Of a stretch of 64,000 nt of DNA, positions 44,022 through 53,499 are shown one piece after another. Each line of letters opens with the position of its first letter. Position 1 is the stretch's first letter. The position numbers were made by a program, and so were the translations under genes. This DNA is from Marinobacter nanhaiticus D15-8W (GTDB taxonomy: Bacteria > Pseudomonadota > Gammaproteobacteria > Pseudomonadales > Oleiphilaceae): assembly GCF_036511935.1 (NCBI RefSeq), contig NZ_AP028878.1:5084001-5148000 (forward strand). The letters are read 5' to 3'. The notes beneath the pieces were generated by a model, which did not search any database, was not told where the DNA came from, and saw only the letters and a list, made by a program, of their open reading frames with translations.

Positions 44022-44744
44022 CTATGTTGACTTTCGTGCCAGGTAAACGGTGTTCGACGACTCGCCATTCTGGAATGGGTTGAAGAAGCGTACGATCCGC
44101 GCCTCGACATCGACGAATACTTCTCTCAAGGTCGCCATGAAGTCCTCTGCCGGCGGCTCGTTGGACCAGACCGCGAAGACCCCGCCCGCGTGCAGTTGAC
44201 GCGCCATCCGAACCAGGCTGTCCATCTGGTAGAAATCGGCGTTGGCGGCATTCAACAGGTCGCTGGGCGAGTGGTCGATATCCAACAGGATCGCGTGGAA
44301 GCGCTGTCCGGGCCGATTCGGATCGAATCCCTCCGCGTCGACCGCCCGGTCAAAGAAGCTGGCGTGGATGAAACGGCATCGTTCGTCCCGGTTGAACACC
44401 TGCCCCAGCGGCACCTTTTCCTGGCGGTGCCAACCAATAACCGCATCCAGCGCTTCCACGACCAGCAGCTCGTTCACCCGTGGGTCTTTCAATGCCGCCT
44501 CGGCCGTGTAGCCAAGGCCGAGGCCACCGACAACGACATCCAGCGCCTCACCAGACAGTTCGTCCAACGCCAGGTCCGCCAGCGCCACTTCGGCCTCGAC
44601 GAACAGGCTGGACATCAGGAACTCCTCCCCCAGCTTGACCTCGTAGATATCCTGATCGCCCAGAGCCGGGATGCGCCGGCGTCTCAAGGTAATCTCGCCG
44701 ATGTCGGAAGGCTGGCTGTCGATCTGTTCGAAAAGGAGGCCCAT
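44022..44744 (-). CDS. Spermidine-synthase-like SAM-dependent methyltransferase-fold protein
   Basis: 240 residues from 44744 (an ATG at 44783 would add 13). The Rossmann core has VVVGGLGLGYTAEAAL, LLVVEALDAVIGWH, RCRFIHASFFD and FHAILLDIDHSPSDLL, matching the SpeE superfamily. The last motif replaces SpeE's usual DxTDP, so polyamine synthesis is not assured. C-terminal strand NTVYLARKS. Convergent with the DUF4124 gene. Confidence 0.75.
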   Translation of the reverse strand: MGLLFEQIDSQPSDIGEITLRRRRIPALGDQDIYEVKLGEEFLMSSLFVEAEVALADLALDELSGEALDVVVGGLGLGYTAEAALKDPRVNELLVVEALDAVIGWHRQEKVPLGQVFNRDERCRFIHASFFDRAVDAEGFDPNRPGQRFHAILLDIDHSPSDLLNAANADFYQMDSLVRMARQLHAGGVFAVWSNEPPAEDFMATLREVFVDVEARIVRFFNPFQNGESSNTVYLARKST

Positions 44745-44818
44745 GGTCCCGTCCTGCTGCGTGTGGATTGCATAGCCTATCATTCACGGGTAGAGGAAAT
44801 CCCCGATACGGTGCTAAA

Positions 44819-44855
44819 CCTATGTTTTCGTCCGACAATAGGACATCCACATAGG
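44819..44855. repeat. Nested inverted repeat upstream of the membrane-anchored hypothetical gene
   Basis: CCTATGT (44819-44825) and ACATAGG (44849-44855) with an inner GTCC-N7-GGAC. It sits between two divergently transcribed genes, so it could be an operator or a 5' hairpin. Small enough to be chance. Confidence 0.35.
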
Positions 44856-44930
44856 CTGCTTAACTTTTCAGGTCGATCCGCCTGACCGGCGAGCGATCCA
44901 AGGACAACCAAAAGGACAAGGAGATCCGCC

Positions 44931-45581
44931 ATGTTCGAATGGATAAGCCAACACAGCAGTACGCTCCAGGTGTTTACCAGCCTGGGCACGCTGTTCATCT
45001 GGCTGTTTTACGCGCAACTGCTCTACTCTAACTACAAGCGGGATACCCGACCGCGCGTTCTGATCAACAAGGGCGTAGGTGGCGACGATCTCGACTCGCC
45101 CTGCCTGATCTGCAACATGAGCAAGGAGCCCATCTTCCTCCAGTGCCTGGTGGTCGAACTGGAAACGTCCGAAGGTGTCTTCTATGCGCCCGCTACCGAT
45201 TCGGACGAAGGGCTCGACAAGGAAGAGAATCGTTCAAGTCTGGGTGACCGCACCCGCCAGGGGCCCCTTCACGGGGGGAGTTGCATCGAGGTCAAGAATT
45301 TCCGCCAGTTGATCAATCGGGCCGCCGCCGCCGGCAACCTGTCCGTTGGCAGTGGTTTGCCCCAGGATCGGGATGTTGAGTTCCTCACCCTGCGACTGAC
45401 GGTGATTTCAATCTACGGGCCAGAAGACCACCCATTTGGTGCTGCGCGCAGCTTCAGCCTGGACTGGACCAACGAGGACCGCGACGAATTGAAAATCCAG
45501 CCCATGTCCCTGGACACCGAACGCCTGACATCGAAGAAGGATAAGGAACAGGTTTCTAAATGGCTGTGGGAATATATTTAG
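44931..45581 (+). CDS. Membrane-anchored protein of unknown function
   Basis: 216 residues. One N-terminal helix (LQVFTSLGTLFIWLFYAQLLYS), then a soluble domain starting RDTRPRVLINKGVGGDDLDSPCLICNMSKEPIFLQCLVVELET, a beta-rich arrangement seen in small membrane-tethered proteins of marine bacteria. The RxxxI-N-KG start and the two-cysteine CLICN stretch stand out. AAGGAGATCCGCC precedes the ATG. I do not recognise the family; codon use matches its neighbours, so it appears native. Confidence 0.7.
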   Translation: MFEWISQHSSTLQVFTSLGTLFIWLFYAQLLYSNYKRDTRPRVLINKGVGGDDLDSPCLICNMSKEPIFLQCLVVELETSEGVFYAPATDSDEGLDKEENRSSLGDRTRQGPLHGGSCIEVKNFRQLINRAAAAGNLSVGSGLPQDRDVEFLTLRLTVISIYGPEDHPFGAARSFSLDWTNEDRDELKIQPMSLDTERLTSKKDKEQVSKWLWEYI

Positions 45582-45674
45582 TGTCCCTTGGTCGTAACCC
45601 GTTCGTCTTCTTCCTCCGGGTTCCGCCGTCGCTTATCGTGAGCGGATGGAAGTAGGCCAACCGAGGACCACCGT

Positions 45675-46985
45675 TTGAACCCGTCGTTGCAGAAACTCGA
45701 CGTCCATCCCCTGCGGGGCGAGCTCTACCATGAACTGCATTCACGTCCGTTCCAGGTGCTGTCCTGCCCGGCACGGGTAACTCATATCGCGCTGCTTACC
45801 TCCCCCGAACAGCGGCGCACCCAGTTCCGGCACCTGCAAAAGCTGCATCGCCTGCTCGGCTTCGAGCCGCCAGTGCGAGAGGTCAGTTGCTACGAAAAGG
45901 ACTTCGGTACCCTCCGCATTCGCCGGGAAATGCACATGGAGTTTGCGTCATACACGTTTATCAACCGGCGGGACGCCGAAGCCGATCCATTTGAGGCAAC
46001 CGGCATCAGCCACTTACCGGAGGGGTGGCTGGAAGACCTCGCCGGGCAAGTGGTCGCCGCCTTCCACCTGGATCTTAAACAGGTCGAACATGGCCCCGAC
46101 GAGGACCTGCAGCAGGTACGCCCCTGGTTCGAAGGCCTACGCTTGGTGGGCAGCAGTCCGCAGGAAGGTGCCGCTCGGGTATGGGGTAGCTTTCGTCTGC
46201 ACAGCGACGGCTTCGGCCGTTTCATGGTCTTCAACCGGCAAATGTCGGACAGTCAGCTCGGCCGCTTGACCCAGCGGCTCGTGGAAATCGAGACCTATCG
46301 TCTGATGTCGTTGCTGGCCCTGCCCCTGGCCCGGGAAATTTCGCCCCAGCTCGCCGACATGGACCAGCAACTGGCCGACATTACCCAGGCCCTGGCAGAC
46401 AACCACGACATCGACGAGCCCCGGATATTGGCCCGGCTCACCGACATCGCCGCCCGCATCGAGGCTTTCCGCGCCCATTCCACCTTCCGCTTTTCCGCCA
46501 CCCGGGCCTATCACCAACTGGTGCTGACCCGCCTGGAGGAGTTGCGCGAGGATGAGTTGAGCGGTCACCTGACAATCACCGAGTTCATGACCCGCCGGCT
46601 GACGCCCGCGGTGAAGACCTGCGAATCCGTTGGCGATCGTCTTGAGGACCTGTCACGGCGAGTGGATCGGGCGTCCGACATGATGCGTACCCGGGTGGAA
46701 CTGGCCATCCAGAGCCAAAACCAGGAACTGCTGAGTTCCATGGATCGGCGCTCCAAAATCCAGTTGATGATGCAGCATACAGTGGAGGGGTTGTCGGTAG
46801 TTGCGATCAGCTACTACCTGATCGCATTGCTCAAAATCGGATTGGATTCTGCCTACGATAGCGGGCTGCATTTCGATAAATCACTGGCGCTGGGCCTCGC
46901 TATTCCCGTCGTCCTCCTGGCCGTGTGGCTCAGTATAAGGCGTATCCATCGGCGCTTTATCCGCATGGCGCGGAAGGAAAAATAG
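45675..46985 (+). CDS. DUF3422 family membrane protein
   Basis: 436 residues from a TTG with GAGG about nine bases before it. The start HPLRGELYHELHSRPFQVL is diagnostic of DUF3422. The middle is helical and charged, and two C-terminal helices (LSVVAISYYLIALLKIGLDSA and LALGLAIPVVLLAVWLSI) anchor it in the inner membrane. Function unknown. It is convergent with the PLP enzyme gene, 13 bases away. Confidence 0.88.
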   Translation: MNPSLQKLDVHPLRGELYHELHSRPFQVLSCPARVTHIALLTSPEQRRTQFRHLQKLHRLLGFEPPVREVSCYEKDFGTLRIRREMHMEFASYTFINRRDAEADPFEATGISHLPEGWLEDLAGQVVAAFHLDLKQVEHGPDEDLQQVRPWFEGLRLVGSSPQEGAARVWGSFRLHSDGFGRFMVFNRQMSDSQLGRLTQRLVEIETYRLMSLLALPLAREISPQLADMDQQLADITQALADNHDIDEPRILARLTDIAARIEAFRAHSTFRFSATRAYHQLVLTRLEELREDELSGHLTITEFMTRRLTPAVKTCESVGDRLEDLSRRVDRASDMMRTRVELAIQSQNQELLSSMDRRSKIQLMMQHTVEGLSVVAISYYLIALLKIGLDSAYDSGLHFDKSLALGLAIPVVLLAVWLSIRRIHRRFIRMARKEK

Positions 46986-46998
46986 GCGACCGCCAACC

Positions 46999-47964
46999 TT
47001 ACGCTGTGCACCTCATGACCTGATCGAGGTCCAGGTTGGCTCCGGTGATGACCAGAACCGTTTGTTCAGGCGTGAAAGCGGCCTTGTTTTCCAGAAGGGC
47101 CGCCAGGCCGACACTGGCGCCGGGTTCGACAAACAGGTGGGCATCGGAGAGCAGGTGCCGCGTAGCTTGCCGGATGCCGGCTTCGGACACCGTCACAATG
47201 TGGTCCACCACCTGGCGCGTGGCCGCAAAGGTGTGATTGCCCACCACCGCTGGGGCCAGACTGGCAGCCCAGGTGTCGACTTTCTCCAAGGCGGCATCGG
47301 CATCGTTCTGATCCCAGGCATTGCGCATCGTCGCTGCACCCTCGGGCTCGGCCCCGATCAGCTCCACGTCGGGCCGCTCGGCCTTGAGCGCCAGGCCCAG
47401 ACCGGAGATCAAGCCACCGCCGCCAATTGGACAGATCACGCGTTTCATATCGGGGCACTGGCGCAGCAGCTCCAGACCAACCGTACCCTGGCCGGCCATG
47501 ACCCGCGGATCGTTGTAAGGGTGAACCAATGTCAGGCCCTGCTCGTCACGCAGCTTGTGGCAATGGGCGACAGCCTCCTGGATCTTGCCCCTGACGATCA
47601 CCTCGGCGCCGAGGGCCTCGGTGCGCTGGATCTTGAGCGGGCTGGACCCTTCCGGCATCACCACGGTCAGGTGCGTCTTGCGTTGGGCCGCCGCCCAGGC
47701 GAGGGCCAGGGCATGATTGCCGGCGGATACGGTCACCAGGCCATTGCGGAGCTCGTCCTCATCAGCACTGAGAACCCAGTTGAGTGCGCCCCGCACCTTG
47801 AAACTACCAGTACGCTGGAGACTTTCCAGCTTCAGCCAGAGACGGCCTTCTATCAACGTATCCAGGTCGGTCACGGTCAATGCCGGTGTTTCCGGCAGAT
47901 GTCGGCGGATGCGTGCCTCGGCATCCTGGATGGTCTGCAAATCCGGTAGCGTTGATTCAGTCAT
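46999..47964 (-). CDS. Threonine/serine dehydratase-like PLP enzyme
   Basis: 321 residues, fold type II PLP enzyme. The lysine that binds the cofactor is Lys56 in GSFKVRGA; SAGNHA and the glycine loop CPIGGGGLISG bind the phosphate. The C-terminal ACT-like regulatory domain of biosynthetic IlvA is absent, so this is a short, catabolic-type threonine/serine dehydratase or serine racemase. Stands alone. Confidence 0.85.
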   Translation of the reverse strand: MTESTLPDLQTIQDAEARIRRHLPETPALTVTDLDTLIEGRLWLKLESLQRTGSFKVRGALNWVLSADEDELRNGLVTVSAGNHALALAWAAAQRKTHLTVVMPEGSSPLKIQRTEALGAEVIVRGKIQEAVAHCHKLRDEQGLTLVHPYNDPRVMAGQGTVGLELLRQCPDMKRVICPIGGGGLISGLGLALKAERPDVELIGAEPEGAATMRNAWDQNDADAALEKVDTWAASLAPAVVGNHTFAATRQVVDHIVTVSEAGIRQATRHLLSDAHLFVEPGASVGLAALLENKAAFTPEQTVLVITGANLDLDQVMRCTA

Positions 47965-48034
47965 GGTGCATCCTGCCCTTAGCGTGTTTTACAACCGTCC
48001 TTATCACTCAGGATGAAACCAAAACCGGCCCGTT

Positions 48035-49354
48035 TCAAACCGCTTTCGCCGTCGACATCGATTCTTTTTCAGTGGAAGCGGGGACACTGAGCATGATGAG
48101 GAAGCCGATCACCAGGAACACGAGAATAGTCGCCATACCCCAGCGCTGACTGCCGGTCAGGCCGGTGACCGCACCCACCAGTAAGGGACCGGCAAAGGCG
48201 GTGGCCTTACCGGAGAAAGCGAACAGACCGAACATCTGCGTCTGTAAATGCACCGGAGCCACCCGGGCCAGGTAGGAGCGGCTGGCCGACTGCAGCGGCC
48301 CCACGAAGATGCCGAGGATCATGCCCCAGGTCCAGAATGCGGCGACACTATCCACCACCAGGATAGCCAGCGCGCTGATAGCCAGCCCGACCAGCGACAC
48401 CATGATCGTGTTTCGGCCGCCCAGGGCGTCGTCGACCCAGGCGAAACCCAGGGCGCCCAGACCCGCCGTAATATTCAGTGCGATAGCAAACTGGAGGACC
48501 TGGGTCTGGTCCATACCGAAGGTTCCTGCGGCATAGACGCCGCCGAAGGTGAAGATCGTTGCCAAGCCGTCGATATAGAGCATGCGGGCAATGAGGAAAC
48601 GCAGGATGTGGCGGTACTGGCGCACATTGGCAATGGATTCGCGGATCTGGGCCAGCCCTGCCCGTATCGCCTGTACCGGCCGCAGATTGCCCCGGGCACG
48701 ATCCGGCGCGAAGAAGAAAACCGGCAGGGCAAACAACAGATACCAGATAGCCACCAACACGAAAGTGGCCCGCACATGCTCTGCAGTTTGGGTGTCCAGG
48801 CCCAGCCAGGCCCCCTCCGATTCAATAAATGCGAACAACGCCACCACGAGGCTGAGCACCCCACCAACGTAACCCAGCCCCCAGCCCCAGCCGGACCAGC
48901 GGCCAAGTTGTTGGACCGGCGCCAGATCCGGCAACATCGCGTTGTAAAAGATAAAGGCGAATTCCGCACCGAGAATGCCCACGCCGACCCAGAAAGCGGC
49001 CGGCCAGAACTGCTCCTGCTCTGGCGTGACGAACCAGAGCATCCCCGAAGCAACCACACACAGCAGGGTAAAACTGATCAGCCAGGGCTTGAGCCGGCCC
49101 GCCTGGTCGGCAATCGCACCAAGGATAGGGGCCAGTATCGCGATGAAAATACCGGAGATACCGACGATATTGCCCCAAGCCTCCGTACCCGCGACGTCGT
49201 CCTGGACCACAGACTGGCTGAAATAGCGCGCGAAGACGAAGGTCAGGATGATGGTGAAGAAGGCGCTGTTCGCCCAGTCATACAAAGCCCACGACCAGAG
49301 GGCGCGGCGCTGGCCCTGCGGATGCGTGGTCGCGGTCGAACGGTCAGCCGGCAT
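48035..49354 (-). CDS. MFS transporter of the UMF1 (Atg22-like) family
   Basis: 439 residues with 11-12 hydrophobic helices. The opening WSWALYDWANSAFFTIILTFVFARYF is diagnostic of the UMF1 family (DWANSAF), followed by LAPILGAIADQAGRLKP and, in the second half, GPLQSASRSYLARVAP. Substrate unknown. Seventy bases of sequence separate it from the PLP enzyme gene. Confidence 0.88.
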   Translation of the reverse strand: MPADRSTATTHPQGQRRALWSWALYDWANSAFFTIILTFVFARYFSQSVVQDDVAGTEAWGNIVGISGIFIAILAPILGAIADQAGRLKPWLISFTLLCVVASGMLWFVTPEQEQFWPAAFWVGVGILGAEFAFIFYNAMLPDLAPVQQLGRWSGWGWGLGYVGGVLSLVVALFAFIESEGAWLGLDTQTAEHVRATFVLVAIWYLLFALPVFFFAPDRARGNLRPVQAIRAGLAQIRESIANVRQYRHILRFLIARMLYIDGLATIFTFGGVYAAGTFGMDQTQVLQFAIALNITAGLGALGFAWVDDALGGRNTIMVSLVGLAISALAILVVDSVAAFWTWGMILGIFVGPLQSASRSYLARVAPVHLQTQMFGLFAFSGKATAFAGPLLVGAVTGLTGSQRWGMATILVFLVIGFLIMLSVPASTEKESMSTAKAV

Positions 49355-49464
49355 CTTGTTTCCTCAGGTCGTGAAAATCTTCATTTAGGACAGTCTGTTA
49401 GGGAGACTAGCGCCGATACTGGTCGGCAGCCAGTGATAACATGATGACAGTCCAGGACACTGGC

Positions 49465-50547
49465 TTAGTCGCCCGAGGATACCTGTTGCAACGTGCGGCT
49501 GCCGTCGTACGCGATGCAACGGCCGTACGTTTCCCATTCAGGCTCATGGTTTGGGCTGGCCAGGAACGAATCGTTCCGGGAAATATTCGGTGGGTTTTCG
49601 TCGTTCAGGCAGTTTGCAGCCTTATCGACCGCAACCTGGTAGCCAAACCGGTTCTTCTCGAACCTGTTATTGATGAACTCATTATCTCGGCTGAAGCTAT
49701 TGTCCCAGCAGAGCACAGGATCACGACTGCGAATGGAACACGTCAAATAGACGCCGGCCTCGGCATTACCGCTTATCCGGTTGTCAGCAAAGCGATTATG
49801 TTCGGCATCTGCCAGGTAGAGGCCATGGGAGCCGTTATCCGTGATCACATTGTTGGCGATTTCGCTGTTCTCGAGATACTCCACGGTAATTCCGGCTGCT
49901 ACGTTATCGCGGATAATGTTGCCAACGATACGCGTCGTGCCCGCACGGTTCAGAGAGATGCCATCCCACTTGGCACCGGCAATCACGTTATCGGCAATGC
50001 TCACATCGCTACTGTGATACTCGGTCAGAACGCACGCACTACGGCAGTCCCGAATATCAAGATCGGTAATGTCGATGTTCTCGCCGCGACGAACAATAAG
50101 CGCACTATTGCTCAGGTAGGGACGCTCCTCACTGAATTCCTCGCCCGCGTTGGCGCGACCGCGGATAGCCAGGTCCTCGACCGTCACGTTGCGGATCGTC
50201 ATATCCGGTTCCTGATGGTGGATGTCGCCAAGGACCAGTACCGGGCTCGACACGCCTTCCTGCAGCCTCAAGGTCGTGGCGGCTGGACCAGCACCACGCA
50301 GGGTGACGTTACTGCGTTCGAGATGGAGCATACCGTCCAACCGGAACTCCCCGGCGTCGAAACAGACGGTCTGGTGGGAATCATCCTGAGGCAGTCCATT
50401 GAGTATCGATGCGATATTTTCGCCCGGCTTCACCTGACGGTTACACGCCGTTCCATCATTGGCGGACGCCAGCGAAACCACGGCGAGCAAAGCGACAACA
50501 GACGCAGCCTCCAAACACCATCGGCGTACCCTTTGTGTTCCAGTCAT
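49465..50547 (-). CDS. Secreted right-handed parallel beta-helix protein
   Basis: 360 residues with signal peptide (ending SLASA). Successive short repeats such as DVSIADNVIAGAKWDGISL, RIVGNIIRDNVAAGITV, EIANNVITDNGSHGLYL and RFADNRISGNAEAGVYL mark a right-handed beta-helix like pectate lyases and periplasmic copper-binding NosD-like proteins. Six cysteines. No lyase catalytic site is recognised, so a polysaccharide-binding or -processing role is only inferred. GGGAGC lies upstream of the ATG. Confidence 0.83.
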   Translation of the reverse strand: MTGTQRVRRWCLEAASVVALLAVVSLASANDGTACNRQVKPGENIASILNGLPQDDSHQTVCFDAGEFRLDGMLHLERSNVTLRGAGPAATTLRLQEGVSSPVLVLGDIHHQEPDMTIRNVTVEDLAIRGRANAGEEFSEERPYLSNSALIVRRGENIDITDLDIRDCRSACVLTEYHSSDVSIADNVIAGAKWDGISLNRAGTTRIVGNIIRDNVAAGITVEYLENSEIANNVITDNGSHGLYLADAEHNRFADNRISGNAEAGVYLTCSIRSRDPVLCWDNSFSRDNEFINNRFEKNRFGYQVAVDKAANCLNDENPPNISRNDSFLASPNHEPEWETYGRCIAYDGSRTLQQVSSGD

Positions 50548-50759
50548 GTACCAATGCTCCCTCGCTCAGACCTTGTTCCAATCCCCATTCCGGCAGCTCA
50601 ATACTTTGTACGAATAAACAGCGGCCTGCCATTAACGAACCATTAGCTTTACGTTATCAAGAAGTTGGTACGGCGGAAGGCTGATATCATCACAGGTCAT
50701 TGGCGTTTTGATCGGGGATGCCTACCCTAAGTCGAAATCTCAGAGGAAAGGACGCACCT

Positions 50760-51455
50760 ATGCTGCCGGATTTGACCCGGGAATGGGCTGACCTGACGCC
50801 CCGAGAAGCCATTGCCATGCAGCAGGCCCTGGCGAGCCAGGTCTCTACCACCGACGACCTGCCGGTCGTAAAGACCGTCGCCGGAGTCGATGTGGGGTTC
50901 GAAAACAAGGAGACGGCCCGCGCGGCGATCGTTGTGCTGTCCTATCCCGAACTGGTACCGCTGGATCATGCGATCGCGCGCCTGCCCACACCCTTTCCTT
51001 ACGTGCCCGGCCTGCTGTCCTTCCGGGAGTGCCCGGTAATCCTCAAAGCTCTGGATCAGCTCAAGATACAGCCCGATCTACTGCTTTGCGATGGTATGGG
51101 CATCGCGCACCCCAGGCGCTTGGGTATCGCCACCCATATCGGTTTGCTTACCGGAATGCCCAGTATCGGTGTGGGCAAAAGCCGACTCACGGGCCGACAT
51201 GGCGAGGTTCCGGAAGGTAAGGGGGAATGGACGCCGCTGATGGATAGAGAGGAAGAAATCGGCGCGGTCCTTCGCACACGGGAAGGCGTCAAACCGCTCT
51301 TTATTTCTCCGGGACACAGGATCAGCCTGGCCACATCGATAAAGTACGTGATGGCCTGCGTCACGAAGTATCGGTTGCCTGAAACCACCCGCTGGGCCGA
51401 CGGCGTCGCTTCCGGCCGTGGGCAACGGTGGCTCAAGGCTCTCGAAGATCTTTAG
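50760..51455 (+). CDS. nfi: Endonuclease V (deoxyinosine repair)
   Basis: 231 residues from the ATG at 50760 (AAGGA seven bases upstream). It nicks DNA next to deaminated bases, chiefly deoxyinosine. Catalytic and metal residues are present: Asp44 in AGVDVGF, Glu90 in SFRECPV, Asp111 and His117 in LLCDGMGIAHPRRLG, and Lys140 in GVGKSRL. Convergent with the ligase gene. Confidence 0.93.
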   Translation: MLPDLTREWADLTPREAIAMQQALASQVSTTDDLPVVKTVAGVDVGFENKETARAAIVVLSYPELVPLDHAIARLPTPFPYVPGLLSFRECPVILKALDQLKIQPDLLLCDGMGIAHPRRLGIATHIGLLTGMPSIGVGKSRLTGRHGEVPEGKGEWTPLMDREEEIGAVLRTREGVKPLFISPGHRISLATSIKYVMACVTKYRLPETTRWADGVASGRGQRWLKALEDL

Positions 51456-51472
51456 CTCGCACGCGCGAGGGC

Positions 51473-51502
51473 AGGATGCCGGTGAGCAACGCGAACCGAA
51501 TC
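51473..51502 (+). repeat. Degenerate direct repeat, copy 1, beside the DNA ligase gene
   Basis: AGGATGCCGGTGAGCAACGC followed by GAACCGAATC. It matches the element at 52441-52469 in about 24 of 29 positions, in the same orientation. Confidence 0.6.
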
Positions 51503-51516
51503 AAACCGGTTTGCCC

Positions 51517-52383
51517 CTACTCCGAAGCCGGTTCCTCATCCCGCACCCGCATAAAACTCGCAAACCGCGGCAAGCCGGTCGATGTCAGCCCAAAATACTT
51601 ATAAGTTACCGTCGAACCAACGACCGGCGGAGCCGCCCGCTCATCATCGCTAAACCCGGTTCCCAACTTGAGTTGCCTGCCATCGTCCAACTCCACGACC
51701 AGTGCGCCCATCATGCCCTCATATTTACCCTGCCCCGCGGTATAACCCACGACGACCGCTTCAGCATCCTGGTATCGCTTGACCTTCAACAGGTCATCCG
51801 ACCGCCCGGCGTGATAAAGACCATCGCCCCGATGCAGCATCAGTCCTTCACCACCGGCGTCCACCACCTGGTTCAGCCGTGCCATGAGCGCTTCATGACT
51901 GGTCGCCCGACGCTGTTCAATCATACTCAGGTAGGTCGACGGCGAAGGCTCCAGCAACCGTTGCATGTGCGCTACACGCTCCGAAAAAGGTGCCTCACTC
52001 GCTGGCAGATCAAAGATCCGGTACTGCACCTGCCGCCACTCCGCATCCACCGGCTCCAGCTTGCGAACCACGCCCGAGACTTCAGAAAAGCGGCCACGGC
52101 CCATCCACAACTCCCCATCCAGCGGTTCTTCAGGAAAGTCTTCGGTAAACCAGGTCGGCGCGTGGAATCGGTTGCCCTGACGAGAGATCAGGTGCTCGCC
52201 GTTCCAATATGCACGCACGCCGTCCAGTTTTTCACTGACCCAGTAGTGGGTGAGGTCGGGGCCTTGTTCGTAGGTTTGGGCCAGGGTGAGTTGGGGTTTT
52301 TCGGCATGGAGCTGGGAGGTAGAGAGTAATAAAGCGAGGCCGCAAAGCACAGGCCGCCAACATCTGAACAACAGGGAGAGCAT
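51517..52383 (-). CDS. Periplasmic ATP-dependent DNA ligase (LigE-like)
   Basis: 288 residues from the ATG at 52383 (AAGGA upstream). A signal peptide (1-27, ending QLHA) marks export. Ligase motifs: the adenylated Lys52 in SEKLDGVRAYW, FDLPA (motif III region), GGEGLMLHR (motif IV) and LLKVKRYQDAE (motif V). The small minimal core without a DNA-binding domain is that of Lig E enzymes in competent and biofilm-forming proteobacteria, which seal nicks in DNA entering or outside the cell. Confidence 0.88.
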   Translation of the reverse strand: MLSLLFRCWRPVLCGLALLLSTSQLHAEKPQLTLAQTYEQGPDLTHYWVSEKLDGVRAYWNGEHLISRQGNRFHAPTWFTEDFPEEPLDGELWMGRGRFSEVSGVVRKLEPVDAEWRQVQYRIFDLPASEAPFSERVAHMQRLLEPSPSTYLSMIEQRRATSHEALMARLNQVVDAGGEGLMLHRGDGLYHAGRSDDLLKVKRYQDAEAVVVGYTAGQGKYEGMMGALVVELDDGRQLKLGTGFSDDERAAPPVVGSTVTYKYFGLTSTGLPRFASFMRVRDEEPASE

Positions 52384-52440
52384 TTCACAGTCCTTGTGGT
52401 ATCTATTTAGAATTAAACCGAGGCTAGACATCCCATCCGT

Positions 52441-52469
52441 AGGATGTGGTGAGCAAGGCGAATCGCGTC
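52441..52469 (+). repeat. Degenerate direct repeat, copy 2, beside the DNA ligase gene
   Basis: AGGATGTGGTGAGCAAGGCG followed by AATCGCGTC, the partner of the element at 51473-51502; the two bracket the ligase gene, 968 bases apart. Confidence 0.6.
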
Positions 52470-52617
52470 GGTCGATGCATTTAGAGCATGAACGCTTGGC
52501 GCAAGGTGCGGTACGCTTCCTTCCATCTAGCCTTCGAGCCTACTCCAAGGGAATTCATAAATTTTTATGGTCTTTCCTTTCCGAATCCACCAATTGATAT
52601 CTGGACTCGGCCCGGGA

Positions 52618-53499
52618 TCAATAATAATTAGCCTTTCCAAAAATGGCTTCAATTTCCTTCGGCCATCTATACTTAAAGGGCATAAAATTCCACCAGATAA
52701 TACTAGGAACAAATAAAACCACTCCTAAACACTCAACAACTGAGACCCCCAGTGATTTTTTCTTCAAATCCTCTTTATAGGAATCGTAATTAACCCATGC
52801 AAGGTGATTGAAATCCTCTCTAATAATTCCTTCGTTATAATATCTAACTATAAAATTCCATTTCTGATACATACCCGATTCTTTAAAACCGGAAGATATT
52901 TTTTTACGTTGCAGGGGCATCTTTGGACGTTTTCCGCAAAAGTAATACTTTTCTCGCATAAAAAGGTGAGCATAATACTGTCGTTCCCATACAACTCCGG
53001 AACCCAGGTATTGCCAGTTGTATGAAAAAGTCACTTCCAATTCATCCCAAGGAATCCGATAGAACGTCCCTCGGTGCCCTACGTAAACAAATCCTTCCTT
53101 TCGGTCGATCCGGACCGGCAGCGTAAGGGGAAAAAAAATTTCGAACAGATAGACGGCTAACCAGACTGGCCCAAAAGCAATCAGCATCGCCAACAGTGCT
53201 TTTGAATAAAACAGGCTAATAATCCAGCCCAATACTAAAACAATGATCATGAACAGATTTATGATGGCCGGCAGACCTGAGCGAAGAGACATAAAGGCAG
53301 TGCGAACGTCTACGAAACGTTCACCAATGTAGGCAAAACTGTGCTCCATCTTTTTCGACGAATCGGACACTCCCGTCACTTTCCGGGCCGGAGGGCTGGC
53401 AAGCCGCGCACCGTGGGTTCGGTACAGCTTCTTTTCCAACTGATGTTCCAGATCCGTTTCCGGAAAATTACACTTCAAAGGCGAGTCTTTCATCGACAC
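52618..53499 (-). CDS. DUF6708-like membrane protein, candidate immunity protein of the VasX-like effector
   Basis: 293 residues, AT-rich and lysine/tyrosine-rich, unlike the neighbouring GC-rich genes. Hydrophobic helices at about 76-125 (IINLFMIIVLVLGWIISLFY; LLAMLIAFGPVWLAVYLFEI) and at 248-272. Between them is a soluble part starting LPVRIDRKEGFVYVGHRG, then TFYRIPWDELEV, a pattern I associate with DUF6708, which occurs near type VI effectors. A GTG start at 53499 sits in the end of the effector gene (32-base overlap), with GAGG upstream, so the two are coupled. Multi-helix membrane proteins commonly neutralise pore-forming effectors; assignment as immunity is inference from position. Confidence 0.65.
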   Translation of the reverse strand: MSMKDSPLKCNFPETDLEHQLEKKLYRTHGARLASPPARKVTGVSDSSKKMEHSFAYIGERFVDVRTAFMSLRSGLPAIINLFMIIVLVLGWIISLFYSKALLAMLIAFGPVWLAVYLFEIFFPLTLPVRIDRKEGFVYVGHRGTFYRIPWDELEVTFSYNWQYLGSGVVWERQYYAHLFMREKYYFCGKRPKMPLQRKKISSGFKESGMYQKWNFIVRYYNEGIIREDFNHLAWVNYDSYKEDLKKKSLGVSVVECLGVVLFVPSIIWWNFMPFKYRWPKEIEAIFGKANYY

